Made by a program: the position numbers and the translations under genes
DNA from: Defluviitaleaceae bacterium
Lineage (GTDB): Bacteria > Bacillota > Clostridia > Lachnospirales > WRAX01
Assembly (NCBI GenBank): GCA_009779935.1
Contig: WRAX01000002.1
Coordinates: 52,428 to 116,427, forward strand
Length of the DNA stretch: 64,000 nucleotides
Direction of reading: 5' to 3'
The notes under the pieces: generated by a model
What the model saw: the letters and a program-made list of their open reading frames with translations, nothing else
Database searches by the model: none
What the model was told of the DNA's origin: nothing
Shown: positions 16,270 through 25,685 of the stretch, piece after piece
How positions within the stretch are numbered: position 1 is the stretch's first letter
Layout of the letters: each line of letters starts with the position of its first letter

Positions 16270-18307
16270 ACAAAACGTTTTAGACCAAAACACCTTAGAC
16301 CAAGACGAAAAGCTGATTCAGAACGCCCTTGGCGGTGTAATGACCCCGCAATTTGACATTTTGAAAGGGATTGAGGAAAAGATGAAACCAAAAAAATCAA
16401 TTAAAAAAGGGCTTGCGGTTGCTTTTGCGGCAACGCTGGCACTGGGCACAACGGCATTTGCAGCCCAGCAAATGGGGGCTTTTGACCGCTTGCGTGGCAT
16501 TGTGGGATATCAACACGCAAACACCCTAACCCCGCTGGAAATTGTTGCGCAACAGGATGATATGCTGTATGACGGCATAAGGGTGGAGCTTGTCGCCATT
16601 AACATGTCTGACCGCATTGGCGGCGGGCTTGATGTGTATTTTACCCTGGAAGACACAAGGGGCAACCGCCTTGACGGGGATTTTAGTGTGGATACCGCAA
16701 TTACACCTGTCGAGCATGGGCGCGGCACTTATGCAGGTACACAAATCGTTAATCGTGATGGAAACGGGGTTGTAACCATGCGCACCAGCCGCCACCTTCC
16801 CATACCCGCAGAAGGGATGGAGCTAACCTTCTTCCTTAACGAAATCACCTTCGAGGTGCAGGAAGAACAGTTTGTGCCAATGCCCATAAAACTGGCGGAT
16901 TTCTTAGTGGAAGCCGACCGCATGATTTACCAAGAAGCCGAGCCCAACCCATGGGGAACAAGCCTGCAATTTGGAAATATAACAGATGTGAGCGACTTTG
17001 TAACACTTAACGAAAAATATACAAATCGTATTATTAATGAAGGTGTGCCTGTGCTTGCCCTTGGCAACCTTAACCACCCACTTGCCCCCCATTTTAACTT
17101 TGCCGATGCAAGGGCGCAAATATCCAGTGTTGGGCTGGTGGATGGCAATTTACATGTGCAAATTGCGCACCCCACACGCCGTTCGTTGGAAGAGGCGGGA
17201 TGGGAAGGCTTCTCACACGTTTCCCTGTTTAGAGGGACTGCGGAAGAGTTAAGCCACCTGCGTAATGCAAGGCAAGCCCAAATTGATGCAGGCTACCAGC
17301 CATGGGAAATTGACAGCCAAGAACTTTGGGAGCGCACACAAAATGCTGATGTAAATATCGCTTTTTATTCGGATGGACTGGGTAATGCCTTCAAATTAAA
17401 CACTTGGGGGGTGGATGAAAACCAACACACATATTATCGCCATGACCCCCGTGCATACACTGGTTTTAGGGTGGATGAACACATTTTCCGCCTCGACCTA
17501 AACAATATTGATGATTATATTTTAATTGCACGGACATTTAGCTACCAAACCTTGCCCGTGGGCTGGAATGTCACATTCCACGCCGAGCCGCCGGCTATCC
17601 AAATGGCGGATGGGGCAATGGCCATGGAAGAAGCGGCACTGCTTGGCATCCAATATATTTACGATGTATTTGGCGAAAATGTTGACGATATGTATTTGGT
17701 AATGCAATATATGGATTGCTGGTTAGTGGAAGGCAGAGGCATTTGGATGGGCAGTGCTGCACTTGGGGCGGATGCGCCAGCCAGCCAAAATGTGGTAATG
17801 CTTTCCCCTGGTGATAGCTGGCAGTGGGGTGTTGCGCCCTTCTTCTTCAAAATCGATGCCGCCACAGGTGAAAGGTTGGAAATTGCCTATCATCCGGTGG
17901 ATGCGCCCGCCAGCTTTGTCGCCCATGATACACAACCCCTATGGGAATCCCCCCAAGGGCAAGCCATATTAGCCATGAGCAATGAAGAATTGGCAGAATT
18001 TGTAGGTCTTACACAAGAACAGCTGGATACCTACAAAAAAGAAGTGGCGGAGATTGCGCAGGCGCATTTTAACAACAGCACCCTGCAAAGCGTACGGTTG
18101 GGCAGAATTATATCCACACCAAGCGGATATGAGGAGTTGCAAGGCATAAATGTGCTGGTGGACACCGATGAAAACGGCGATATTACCGCTACCCGCATAG
18201 GTTTAGTATTTACCGCCACCGACCATACAGGCAGAACAGTTACAATAAATTTGGATGAATTTCACAAGGGCTATCGTTCCATTCGTATTTGGCAGTGCAT
18301 CACATAA
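16259..18307 (+). CDS. DUF4179-like membrane protein, probable anti-sigma partner
   Basis: The protein of about 682 residues has a short cytoplasmic N-terminal part (DQDEKLIQNALGGVMTPQFD), one membrane segment (about residues 45-65, GLAVAFAATLALGTTAFA) and a very large extracellular part. The segment after the membrane helix resembles DUF4179 domains of anti-sigma-like proteins encoded beside ECF sigma genes. ATG codons at 16256 and 16259 both follow GGAGG; 16259 gives the better spacing. The 11-base overlap with the sigma gene implies coupled translation. Its role as anti-sigma factor is inferred from position and topology. Confidence 0.75.
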   Translation: MSDKQNVLDQNTLDQDEKLIQNALGGVMTPQFDILKGIEEKMKPKKSIKKGLAVAFAATLALGTTAFAAQQMGAFDRLRGIVGYQHANTLTPLEIVAQQDDMLYDGIRVELVAINMSDRIGGGLDVYFTLEDTRGNRLDGDFSVDTAITPVEHGRGTYAGTQIVNRDGNGVVTMRTSRHLPIPAEGMELTFFLNEITFEVQEEQFVPMPIKLADFLVEADRMIYQEAEPNPWGTSLQFGNITDVSDFVTLNEKYTNRIINEGVPVLALGNLNHPLAPHFNFADARAQISSVGLVDGNLHVQIAHPTRRSLEEAGWEGFSHVSLFRGTAEELSHLRNARQAQIDAGYQPWEIDSQELWERTQNADVNIAFYSDGLGNAFKLNTWGVDENQHTYYRHDPRAYTGFRVDEHIFRLDLNNIDDYILIARTFSYQTLPVGWNVTFHAEPPAIQMADGAMAMEEAALLGIQYIYDVFGENVDDMYLVMQYMDCWLVEGRGIWMGSAALGADAPASQNVVMLSPGDSWQWGVAPFFFKIDAATGERLEIAYHPVDAPASFVAHDTQPLWESPQGQAILAMSNEELAEFVGLTQEQLDTYKKEVAEIAQAHFNNSTLQSVRLGRIISTPSGYEELQGINVLVDTDENGDITATRIGLVFTATDHTGRTVTINLDEFHKGYRSIRIWQCIT

Positions 18308-18308
18308 C

Positions 18309-18340
18309 AAAAAGGGCGGCCATGTGTGGCCGCCCTTTTT
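18309..18340. terminator. Strong bidirectional terminator
   Basis: A 14-base perfect stem, AAAAAGGGCGGCCA with its complement around the loop TGTG, flanked by A-run and T-run. It serves both the sigma operon and the convergent SH3 gene. Confidence 0.92.
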
Positions 18341-18350
18341 GTTTGGTTTA

Positions 18351-19193
18351 TTATCTTCCATGATTAAATGCCTGCATAACAGCACTTTGCATCTGTTGCT
18401 CATAATTGCGGTTGCCGTTGTGGGTGCGTGATTGGTAGAAATGCAAACACATATGCCCGCCAAAATTATTGTTGTGGATGGTGGAGCCCCCATGGGGCAT
18501 GGTGTTAATGGCGGCTGCAAAGGTGCGTCCGTTCCAAGTGACCAATACGGGGCGGGAATCCCAAGACCATCTACCGACGATACTGCGCATAATTTCCGTA
18601 TCAGCGGCGGTTAGCGGCTCCACATCTGCATGGTTGCCATTGGAAAAGTTGCGTACGGTAAATGTGCGCCCGCTCCAAATATCATAAACTTGGATATGGG
18701 TGTGCATTGGTAAAATACCATTGTTGCGAATATCCCACCAGCTTACAAGTTCCACATTGCCGTTTCTTTGCACATATGCTGTTGTATGGGTGGTGGGTGC
18801 TGATGTTGCATTTTGTGGTGCTGCCTGTGCCTGTGCGGCGGTGGCAGGGATTATGTAATTTGTTGCGGCATATCCTCGCAAATCCCCTAAAATGATAGGG
18901 TTAAACAGGCTGTAAGGGTTAAAACTGGGCACTTCCACAATTGTACCTGCGGGCATTACCAAAATAATATCATGGTTAGTGGAAGGGCCGCTGCGTAAAC
19001 GCAAAGGGTCGGTTGTGCGGAATTTTTGTGGTTGTTCAAACTCCTCCGCATATTCATTTCCTATGTAAAAGTTGTAATAATCGTACTCATCCGCCAGTGC
19101 GGTTTGTGCCGTTGCTGCCATTATGGTAAGCGATGCGGCAGCGGCCGCAAAATATTTCATTTTCTTTACAAATTTTGTCTTTTGTTTTGTCAT
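18351..19193 (-). CDS. Secreted SH3-domain protein
   Basis: The 280-residue protein has a signal peptide (basic start, hydrophobic AAAAASLTIMAATAQTALA, cleavage near ALA-DE). A bacterial SH3 domain follows (about 58-110; DPLRLRSGPSTNHDIILVMP), then a Thr/Ala-rich linker and a C-terminal domain with NHADVEPLTAADT, INTMPHGGS and HMCLHFYQSRTH. That C-terminal domain recurs in secreted SH3 proteins of Bacillota; its activity is unknown to me. The SH3 part suggests cell-wall binding. An alternative start is the Met at 19160. Confidence 0.82.
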   Translation of the reverse strand: MTKQKTKFVKKMKYFAAAAASLTIMAATAQTALADEYDYYNFYIGNEYAEEFEQPQKFRTTDPLRLRSGPSTNHDIILVMPAGTIVEVPSFNPYSLFNPIILGDLRGYAATNYIIPATAAQAQAAPQNATSAPTTHTTAYVQRNGNVELVSWWDIRNNGILPMHTHIQVYDIWSGRTFTVRNFSNGNHADVEPLTAADTEIMRSIVGRWSWDSRPVLVTWNGRTFAAAINTMPHGGSTIHNNNFGGHMCLHFYQSRTHNGNRNYEQQMQSAVMQAFNHGR

Positions 19194-19266
19194 AATTTCC
19201 CTCTTCCGGCAGTATTTGTCATATTTGTAAGGTAATTGTTAATATTTCGTAAAAGCTACTGGGGAT

Positions 19267-19295
19267 ATTTTAATACTTTTGTAACATCTTGTCAA
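19267..19295 (-). promoter_or_regulatory. Sigma-A promoter of the SH3 protein gene
   Basis: Minus strand TTGACA (19295-19290), 17-base spacer, TAAAAT (19272-19267). Predicted start near 19260, about 67 bases before the ATG. Confidence 0.8.
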
Positions 19296-19374
19296 GACTT
19301 TTTTTCAAATTTCTTCAAATTTTTTTTGCGGTTCCAAAGGTGATTATTTTTTACAAAAAAATTTCAAAAAAAGC

Positions 19375-19403
19375 TTGACAAAGGTTGGAAGGTGTTGTAA
19401 AAT
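19375..19403 (+). promoter_or_regulatory. Sigma-A promoter of the S10 operon
   Basis: TTGACA (19375-19380), 17-base spacer, TAAAAT (19398-19403). Transcription should start near 19410 and drives rpsJ and the long ribosomal cluster. The promoter of the divergent SH3 gene is about 80 bases upstream. Confidence 0.85.
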
Positions 19404-19409
19404 GGATAA

Positions 19410-19672
19410 ATGTGTGCAACATCTAAGCGATGAAGCGGGAGGTTGCTGATGGCTTTGCTATCAGGTTTTTCCGTGGAGCGATTTGGGCTAATCCCGAGCG
19501 GTGTTTGCGCTGTGCAACGGTTTTATTTTGCAAAATGCAATATGAAACACTCGGTTGCGTGTGCGCCTAACAATCCTTCGGTAAGCCAATGCTGCTTGAT
19601 GTTTAACAACATTGGTTATTAAGGAAGGGTTTTTTTATACCCACAAGATTTAAGAATGAAGGAGGTTGTAAA
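19410..19672 (+). promoter_or_regulatory. Untranslated leader of the S10 operon, probably structured
   Basis: About 260 transcribed bases precede rpsJ without an open reading frame of note. Local pairing is visible: CTGATGG with CTATCAG around 19445-19463, and GCAAC/GTTGC pairs near the start. The leader ends with a GGGTTTTTTTATACCC stretch around 19628-19643 and GGAGG before rpsJ. Leaders of this operon carry ribosomal-protein control sites in enterobacteria; whether this one is regulatory is unknown. Confidence 0.45.
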
Positions 19673-19990
19673 GTGGCCGACAAAAGCAACAAAATCCGTA
19701 TCTGCCTAAAAGCGTATGACCATAAGATTATCGATGCTTCTGTGGTGCAAATTATTGATGCCGCCAAGAAAAATGGTGCAGAGGTAAAGGGGCCAATCCC
19801 CATGCCCACAAAGCGTGAAGTTATCACCATCCTACGCTCTGTCCACAAACACAAGGACAGCCGTGAGCAGTTTGAGCAACGTACCCACAAGCGTCTTATC
19901 GACATTTTAGGAACAACACCAAAACTTGTTGATGCACTTGCCCGTTTGGACTTACCTGAAGGTGTGGGCATCACAGTAAAAACAATGTAA
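19673..19990 (+). CDS. rpsJ: 30S ribosomal protein S10
   Basis: S10 of 105 residues with the family blocks [29 protein letters not shown] and [11 protein letters not shown]. It is a 30S head protein and, as NusE, part of antitermination complexes with NusA/NusB. GTG start after GAAGGAGG. First gene of the operon; no rpsL, rpsG, fusA or tuf genes precede it within this window. Confidence 0.97.
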   Translation: MADKSNKIRICLKAYDHKIIDASVVQIIDAAKKNGAEVKGPIPMPTKREVITILRSVHKHKDSREQFEQRTHKRLIDILGTTPKLVDALARLDLPEGVGITVKTM

Positions 19991-20053
19991 ATTAATTTCA
20001 TGAATCTCTTCCATAACTAATGGGGGACATTCCGCTGAGGAGGAAGTTTATAA

Positions 20054-20704
20054 ATGATGAAAAAAGCGATTTTAGCCAGAAAAATCGGCATGACGCAAGT
20101 TTTTGCGGAAAATGGCGAAGTTGTGGCTGTTACTGTTTTGGAGGCGGGGCCATGCTCTGTCATCCAAAAAAAGACAATGGAAAATGATGGTTACGAGGCC
20201 ATAAAAGTAGGCTTTAAGGATGCCCGTGTAAATGTGCGTGGCAATGCTTACCTTAATAAGCCTGACAAAGGGCAGTTTGACAAAGCCAAGGTAGGCTACA
20301 AAAAGTTTATCAAAGAATATCGCCTTGAAGATACCGGCGGCTACGAAGTTGGGCAGGAATATAAAGCTGACATCTTTGAAGCCGGTGATAAAGTGGATAT
20401 CAGTGGCGTTTCCAAGGGTAAAGGCTTCCAAGGCGCAATCCGCCGCCATGGTTTTAGCCGTGGCCCCGAAACCCATGGTTCTAAGCACCATCGTGCTGTT
20501 GGTTCTGTTGGCCAAGGTACTTGGCCCGGCGAAACCTACAAAGGGCGTAAAATGGCAGGCCATATGGGCAACAAAAAAGTTACCACTGCAAACCTTGCCG
20601 TGGTTAAGGTAGATGCAGAGCGCAACCTGATTTTGGTAAAAGGCGCAGTGCCCGGGCCAAAGGGCGGCCTTGTAAGCATTAAAAATACAACGAAGAATAA
20701 ATAG
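20054..20704 (+). CDS. rplC: 50S ribosomal protein L3
   Basis: 216 residues beginning [12 protein letters not shown], with the conserved central loop [19 protein letters not shown] and the [10 protein letters not shown] block. L3 is an early-assembly 50S protein whose loop approaches the peptidyl transferase centre. ATG at 20054, preceded by GAGGAGG; a 63-base spacer follows rpsJ. Confidence 0.97.
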   Translation: MMKKAILARKIGMTQVFAENGEVVAVTVLEAGPCSVIQKKTMENDGYEAIKVGFKDARVNVRGNAYLNKPDKGQFDKAKVGYKKFIKEYRLEDTGGYEVGQEYKADIFEAGDKVDISGVSKGKGFQGAIRRHGFSRGPETHGSKHHRAVGSVGQGTWPGETYKGRKMAGHMGNKKVTTANLAVVKVDAERNLILVKGAVPGPKGGLVSIKNTTKNK

Positions 20705-20728
20705 TAATTTTGGAAAGGAGGAATTATC

Positions 20729-21349
20729 GTGGCAAGTGTTGATATGTACAAAATGGACGGCAGCAAGGCCGGCACAATTGAATTGAATGATGAGATTTTT
20801 AATATCGAACCCCATGACGATGTGGTGCATCAAGCAGTTGTGCTGTATCTGGCAAACCAACGTCAGGGCACACAATCCGCTAAAACCCGTGCAGAAGTGC
20901 GTGGCGGCGGTGCAAAGCCAAGGCCGCAAAAGGGTACCGGTCGCTCTCGTCAGGGCACCACACGTGCGCCCCAGTGGACGGGCGGCGGCGTGGTATTTGC
21001 CCCAAAACCACGGGATTACAGCTTTAAGCTTAACAAGAAAGTTAAACGTCTTGCGATGAAATCTGCTTTGTCCAGCAAGTTGCGTGCCGGCAAAATCCTG
21101 GTTGTGGACGAGCTTAAAATGAGCGAAGTCAAAACCAAAGAAATGGCAAAGGTGCTTGGGAACCTTAAAGCTGTTAAGCCCCTTATCATAATGGGTGAAA
21201 ACAGCAATAAAGAGGTGCTGAGCGCAAGAAATATCCCGGGTGCAAAAACCAGCGGCATAAACACCATTAATGTTTACGATATCTTAAAGCATGATAATTT
21301 GGTGATAACCAAAGAAGCCGTTGAAAAGATACAGGAGGTGTATGCGTAA
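20729..21349 (+). CDS. rplD: 50S ribosomal protein L4
   Basis: 206 residues with the L4 hallmark loop that lines the peptide exit tunnel: KTRAEVRGGGAKPRPQKGTG followed by GRSRQGTTRAPQWTGGG. GTG start after GGAAAGGAGG. The stop overlaps the rplW ATG by one base (TAATG). Confidence 0.97.
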   Translation: MASVDMYKMDGSKAGTIELNDEIFNIEPHDDVVHQAVVLYLANQRQGTQSAKTRAEVRGGGAKPRPQKGTGRSRQGTTRAPQWTGGGVVFAPKPRDYSFKLNKKVKRLAMKSALSSKLRAGKILVVDELKMSEVKTKEMAKVLGNLKAVKPLIIMGENSNKEVLSARNIPGAKTSGINTINVYDILKHDNLVITKEAVEKIQEVYA

Positions 21350-21651
21350 TGGCAGACCTTAAATATTACGACATTATCCAAAAGCCCGTTATTACGGAAA
21401 AATCCATGAACGAGATGGCGGATAGAAAATACTACTTCTATGTGCACCCCAGTGCCACCAAAAACCAAGTGCGTGAAGCCGTTGAAAAGATGTTTGAAGG
21501 CACAAAGGTTGAAAAGGTGAACACCATGAATGTGGGCGGCAAGCGCAAGCGCACAAGAAGCTTCAAATACGGCAAAACAGCCGACCGTAAAAAGGCGATT
21601 GTTAAATTAACTGCGGAAAGCAAGGAAATCGAGCTTTTCCAAGGCATGTAA
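21349..21651 (+). CDS. rplW: 50S ribosomal protein L23
   Basis: 100 residues with IIQKPVITEKSMNEM and the tunnel-exit loop VNTMNVGGKRKR. L23 at the exit tunnel docks trigger factor and SRP. Start overlaps the rplD stop; GGAGGTG lies just before it. Confidence 0.96.
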   Translation: MADLKYYDIIQKPVITEKSMNEMADRKYYFYVHPSATKNQVREAVEKMFEGTKVEKVNTMNVGGKRKRTRSFKYGKTADRKKAIVKLTAESKEIELFQGM

Positions 21652-21665
21652 AGGATGTGAAATAA

Positions 21666-22496
21666 TTGGGAATTAGAAGATATAGACCCATTACCCCCTC
21701 CCGCCGCCACATGACCAGCTTGGATTTTTCGGAGATAACAACCAATAAGCCCGAAAAGTCCCTTACTGTGCATTTGAAGAAATATTCGGGGCGCAACAAC
21801 CAGGGTAAAATAACCGTGCGCCACCGTGGCGGTGGCCATAAGGTAAAATACCGTATTATCGATTTTAAGCGTTTTAAGGATGATATCCCTGCAACGGTTA
21901 AAACCATTGAGTATGACCCGAACCGCACAGCAAACATTGCATTGCTTGCTTATGCAGACGGGGAAAAGCGTTATATCATCGCCCCTGCCGGCTTAAAAGT
22001 AGGCGACAAGCTGATGAATGGCCCAAATGCGGAAATCCATGTAGGTAACTGTTTGCCAATGGTAAACATCCCATTGGGCTCCACCATTCACAATATTGAG
22101 ATGAAGCCCGGTAAAGGTGCGCAAATGGTACGTTCTGCCGGCGGTTCTGCTCAACTGATGGCGCGTGAGGGTAAATATGCCACCGTGCGTCTACCATCCG
22201 GCGAAACCCGCATGGTGCCTGTAAATTGCCGTGCAACCCTTGGGGCAATCGGCAACAGTGACCATGAGCTTGTTAAGATTGGTAAAGCCGGACGCAAACG
22301 CCATATGGGCATCCGCCCAACGGTGCGTGGTTCTGTAATGAACCCTAACGATCACCCCCATGGTGGTGGTGAAGGTAAAGCACCAATCGGACGCTCTGCA
22401 CCATCTACCCCATGGGGCAAACCTGCACTTGGCTACAAAACCCGCAAAAAGAACAAGCAATCCAACAAATATATTGTTAGTAAGCGCAAGAAGTAA
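21666..22496 (+). CDS. rplB: 50S ribosomal protein L2
   Basis: 276 residues with the typical start ([17 protein letters not shown]), [17 protein letters not shown], and the C-terminal [18 protein letters not shown] close to the peptidyl transferase centre. TTG start at 21666 after AAGGATG. In nearly all bacteria rpsS follows directly; here 1.1 kb of other sequence separates the two. Confidence 0.97.
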   Translation: MGIRRYRPITPSRRHMTSLDFSEITTNKPEKSLTVHLKKYSGRNNQGKITVRHRGGGHKVKYRIIDFKRFKDDIPATVKTIEYDPNRTANIALLAYADGEKRYIIAPAGLKVGDKLMNGPNAEIHVGNCLPMVNIPLGSTIHNIEMKPGKGAQMVRSAGGSAQLMAREGKYATVRLPSGETRMVPVNCRATLGAIGNSDHELVKIGKAGRKRHMGIRPTVRGSVMNPNDHPHGGGEGKAPIGRSAPSTPWGKPALGYKTRKKNKQSNKYIVSKRKK

Positions 22497-22503
22497 AATA
22501 TGA

Positions 22504-22665
22504 GATCAAGGTCATCCCAACATTGATATCACAAGTGTTGTAAGAGCAGAAACTGTTGATGAAGCGTATGCCATAATAAAAATGGCTGCAAATGTAGAGG
22601 GGTTGAAATTGCCCTCCCGTGAAGAGGTTTTGCGGGAATTGGCAGAAGAAACCAGCGACAAGTAG
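22504..22665 (+). pseudogene. Coding remnant after rplB, family unknown
   Basis: An open frame of 53 codons with protein-like composition (includes NIDITSVVRAETVDEAYAII and LKLPSREEVLRELAEETSD) ends at 22665. It has no ATG, GTG or TTG near its beginning (an in-frame TGA lies at 22501-22503) and no Shine-Dalgarno; the first Met is in its middle. It looks like the 3' end of a gene that lost its front. I cannot assign a family. It lies at the left edge of the segment inserted between rplB and rpsS. Confidence 0.4.
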
Positions 22666-22672
22666 GTGACTT

Positions 22673-23137
22673 ATGGAACCGAGAGTTGTTAAGGTAGAAC
22701 CCATGCGGATGGTGGGAGTGGTGCTTAAAACCTCCATGGAGGAAGTGGCGCAAAACAACCCCATCCCTACCCTTTGGAGCCAGATTTTTACAGACGGCCG
22801 CAGGGATATCCTAAATAAGCTAAAAGGCAATAACCGAGCGGAATATGGTGTGTGCATAGTACATGACGACGACAGCATGGAATATGTTATAGCCGTGGAG
22901 CTTGAAAAGTTTAGGTTTGCGCCCAAAGATTTTTATAAATGCGAAATACCCGGAGGGGAATATTTGGCGGTGGAAACCACCACAACCACATTGGGTGAAG
23001 CTTGGATGAAAATCACCAAATGGCTTGATGAAAATGGCTACGAAATTGCCCACGGCACATCCTTTGAGTATTATGACCAGCGTATGAATGAGGAAGAAAT
23101 GAAGTTTGACATTTATGCGCCAATTGTTAAGGCCTAA
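22673..23137 (+). CDS. GyrI-like small-molecule-binding domain protein (first tandem copy)
   Basis: The 154 residues match the GyrI-like / AraC effector-binding fold: an N-terminal VEPMRMVGVVLKTS strand, IPTLWSQIF helix, YGVCIVHDDD strand, and IPGGEYLAVETTTTTLGEAW then FEYYDQRM..EEMKFDIYAPI. These domains bind small ligands or, in GyrI, DNA gyrase; stand-alone ones have varied roles. It lacks a DNA-binding domain. It is a diverged duplicate of the next gene. Its place inside the S10 operon, in the same direction as the ribosomal genes, is highly unusual. The Shine-Dalgarno (GTAGGTGA) is weaker than that of its neighbours. Confidence 0.8.
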   Translation: MEPRVVKVEPMRMVGVVLKTSMEEVAQNNPIPTLWSQIFTDGRRDILNKLKGNNRAEYGVCIVHDDDSMEYVIAVELEKFRFAPKDFYKCEIPGGEYLAVETTTTTLGEAWMKITKWLDENGYEIAHGTSFEYYDQRMNEEEMKFDIYAPIVKA

Positions 23138-23156
23138 AAGCTTTGGAGGTAATACT

Positions 23157-23609
23157 GTGTCAAAAATTGTTAAGGTGGAACCTATGCGTTTTGCCGGATA
23201 TCCGTTAAAAGTAAGGCTTGGTGGCGAAAACCCATTCCCCAAGTTTTGGGAAGAGGTTTTTGCAGATGGCAGGCATGAAAGGTTGCAGCAACTAAAAGGG
23301 CGCTGCAAAGCCGACTACGGCATTTGCATTATGCATGATGAAGTTAATATGGATTATGTAATTGCAGCGGCTTTGGAAGAAGATGCCATTGTGCCTGATG
23401 GGCTTTTCGCTTGCGAAATACCCGGTGGCGAATATTTGATGGTAGAAACCACAATTGCCACCCTTGGTGAAGCTTGGAACCAAATTACCGGCTGGCTGGA
23501 TGACAATGATTACAAAATAGCCCATGGCACATCCTTTGAATTTTATGATGAGCGGATGGGTCAGCCTGAAATGAAATTTGATATTTATGCACCGATTGTT
23601 AAGAAATAG
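23157..23609 (+). CDS. GyrI-like small-molecule-binding domain protein (second tandem copy)
   Basis: About 150 residues, a clear paralogue of the preceding gene throughout (shared VKVEPMR, CEIPGGEYL.VETT.ATLGEAW and AHGTSFE.YD motifs). The GTG at 23157 follows TTGGAGGT and aligns with the paralogue; an in-frame ATG at 23106 lies within the first copy. It ends 15 bases before rpsS, so the pair must be read through by the ribosomal transcript. Ligand and function are unknown. Confidence 0.8.
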   Translation: MSKIVKVEPMRFAGYPLKVRLGGENPFPKFWEEVFADGRHERLQQLKGRCKADYGICIMHDEVNMDYVIAAALEEDAIVPDGLFACEIPGGEYLMVETTIATLGEAWNQITGWLDDNDYKIAHGTSFEFYDERMGQPEMKFDIYAPIVKK

Positions 23610-23624
23610 GGAAGGAGGAACACC

Positions 23625-23906
23625 ATGGCAAGGTCCCTGAAAAAAGGCCCATTCTGCGATGACCATCTAATGAAAAAAGTTGATGCGCAAAATGAGGCAA
23701 ACACCAAAAATGTGATAAAGACTTGGAGCAGACGCTCTACAATATTCCCACAGATGATTGGGCACACAATTGCAGTGCATGACGGACGCAAGCACGTGCC
23801 TGTGTATATCAGCGAAGATATGGTAGGCCATAAGTTAGGCGAGTTTGCACAAACCCGCACATACCGTGGACACACCAAAGACGAAAAGCGTTCCCGCGTG
23901 CGGTAG
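23625..23906 (+). CDS. rpsS: 30S ribosomal protein S19
   Basis: 93 residues: [57 protein letters not shown]19 lies in the 30S head near the A-site tRNA. ATG after GGAAGGAGG. Ribosomal gene order resumes here. Confidence 0.97.
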   Translation: MARSLKKGPFCDDHLMKKVDAQNEANTKNVIKTWSRRSTIFPQMIGHTIAVHDGRKHVPVYISEDMVGHKLGEFAQTRTYRGHTKDEKRSRVR

Positions 23907-23963
23907 AGCGAGGCCTCGGCCCCGCTGATTACAGCAAGATGTATTTGAAAGGAGGAAGTTGTT

Positions 23964-24383
23964 GTGCCTAAAGGACAATCCAGAACCCAATATAAACGCA
24001 CCCGCAACAAGGAAAATAAGGATTTGCGCCCGCAAGCCCATGCAAAATATGTGCGCCTTGCGGACACAAAGGCAAAAATTGTGCTTGACCAAATCAAGGG
24101 CAAGCAGATTGCAGAAGCCCGTGCGCTATTGCTGTTTAACCCACGTTATGCGGCCAGCGTTGCCTTGAAAGTGCTTGATTCTGCTGTGGCAAATGCCGAG
24201 CATAATCTGGGCATGGACACAGAAAATTTGTATGTGCAGGAAGCCTATGCAAACCGTGGCAGCAGCCATTATTCCAGATGGCGTTTACAGCCACGTGCAA
24301 GAGGGCGTGCTAACCGCACAGAAATCAAGTTTAGCCATGTAAGCATTGTTTTGAATGATGTTTCCACTAAGAAGAAAAAGTAG
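23964..24383 (+). CDS. rplV: 50S ribosomal protein L22
   Basis: 139 residues, somewhat longer than the common 110 because of an N-terminal extension (MPKGQSRTQYKRTRNKENKD). The L22 core follows: AKYVRLADTKAKIVLDQIKG, and the tunnel beta-hairpin SHYSRWRLQPRARGRANR. GTG start after AAAGGAGGAAG. Confidence 0.95.
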   Translation: MPKGQSRTQYKRTRNKENKDLRPQAHAKYVRLADTKAKIVLDQIKGKQIAEARALLLFNPRYAASVALKVLDSAVANAEHNLGMDTENLYVQEAYANRGSSHYSRWRLQPRARGRANRTEIKFSHVSIVLNDVSTKKKK

Positions 24384-24400
24384 AAGGCAGGTGAAAAAGT

Positions 24401-25189
24401 TTGGGACAAAAAGTTAATCCCCATGGCCTGAGAGTGGGCGTTAATAAAGAATGGGACAGCGTATGGTATGCCGAAAAGGGCTTTGGCGATATTTTGGTAG
24501 AAGACCATAAGATACGCAAATTTATCAAAGAAAAGCTGTATTTGGCAGGTGTTTCCAAAATCACAATTGCCCGCACATCAAGCCGTGTGCGTGTTACTGT
24601 GCACACTGCCAAACCGGGTATTGTTATAGGTAGAAGCGGCCAAGCCATTGCAGAGCTTGCTGCGCAAGTGCAAAAATTTGTAGCAGACCCCAAGCAAAAA
24701 GCTGTTGTTAATGTGGAAGAAATTAAACGCCCAGAAATTGCGGCACAACTTGTGGCAGAAGATATTGCACGCCAACTGGAAAACCGTGTAACCTTCCGCC
24801 GTGCCATGAAGGGTGCCATGACCCGTGCCATGAAATTTGGCGCAAAGGGCATCAAAACCCAAACCAGCGGCCGCCTTGGCGGTGCAGAAATTGCAAGAAC
24901 AGAAACTTATCACGAAGGTACAATCCCGTTGCAAACCCTGCGTGCCGATATCGAATACGGCTTTGCAGAAGCAAATACAACCTACGGCAAATTAGGCGTT
25001 AAAGTTTGGGTGTACAAAGGCGAAATTTTGCCGGGTATGACATCTGCACCAGAGCCAACAACCCCAATCCCATCCCGTGACAGAGATGGCAGACGTGGCG
25101 GCGGCCGTGGTGGTGACAGAAATAACAACCGCAGCGGCGCACCAAGAACGGGCGGCCAAGGCGGCGGCAACAAAGGAGGCAGAAGCTAA
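24401..25189 (+). CDS. rpsC: 30S ribosomal protein S3
   Basis: 262 residues: [20 protein letters not shown], the KH motif [19 protein letters not shown] and the C-terminal domain [20 protein letters not shown]. After about residue 215 there is an added tail of some 45 residues rich in Arg, Gly and Asn ([16 protein letters not shown]). S3 lines the mRNA entry tunnel; the tail is an RNA-binding-like extension. TTG start; end overlaps rplP by one base. Confidence 0.96.
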   Translation: MGQKVNPHGLRVGVNKEWDSVWYAEKGFGDILVEDHKIRKFIKEKLYLAGVSKITIARTSSRVRVTVHTAKPGIVIGRSGQAIAELAAQVQKFVADPKQKAVVNVEEIKRPEIAAQLVAEDIARQLENRVTFRRAMKGAMTRAMKFGAKGIKTQTSGRLGGAEIARTETYHEGTIPLQTLRADIEYGFAEANTTYGKLGVKVWVYKGEILPGMTSAPEPTTPIPSRDRDGRRGGGRGGDRNNNRSGAPRTGGQGGGNKGGRS

Positions 25190-25677
25190 TGTTAATGCCA
25201 AAAAGAGTTAAGCGGCGCAAGCAGTTCCGTGGTCGCATGAAAGGGCAAGCTATGCGGGGCAACCGCATCCAGCACGGCGACTTTGGTATTGTTGCCAAAG
25301 AGCCTGCTTGGATAACCTCTAACCAAATAGAGGCTGCCCGTATCGCCATGACACGTTATATAAAGCGTGGCGGTAATGTATGGATTAAAATTTTCCCTGA
25401 TAAGCCTGTAACGGCAAAACCTGCCGAAACACGGATGGGTAAAGGTAAAGGTGCGCCCGATTATTGGGTGGCGGTTGTAAAGCCCGGGCGTGTGATGTTT
25501 GAGCTGAACGGTGTAGCAGAGCCTGTAGCACGTGAAGCCTTGCGCCTTGCCATGCACAAACTGCCTCTAAAATGCAAAATCTACTCCAAGGAGCAATTGG
25601 AAAGAGATTTAGCTGAAAAAGAGCAACAAATTCAAGAAAAAGCGGCCGCCCGTCGTGCCGCCCGTGAAAATGCTTAG
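25189..25677 (+). CDS. rplP: 50S ribosomal protein L16
   Basis: 162 residues starting [19 protein letters not shown], with [21 protein letters not shown]16 organises the A-site tRNA elbow region of the 50S subunit. About 20 extra C-terminal residues ([18 protein letters not shown]) extend beyond the usual end. GGAGG inside the rpsC tail serves as its Shine-Dalgarno. Confidence 0.96.
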   Translation: MLMPKRVKRRKQFRGRMKGQAMRGNRIQHGDFGIVAKEPAWITSNQIEAARIAMTRYIKRGGNVWIKIFPDKPVTAKPAETRMGKGKGAPDYWVAVVKPGRVMFELNGVAEPVAREALRLAMHKLPLKCKIYSKEQLERDLAEKEQQIQEKAAARRAARENA

Positions 25678-25685
25678 GAAAGTTG

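Noticed and set aside
20072-20929. 285-codon minus-strand frame opposite rplC/rplD
   Set aside because: It lies antisense to two certain ribosomal genes and has atypical composition.
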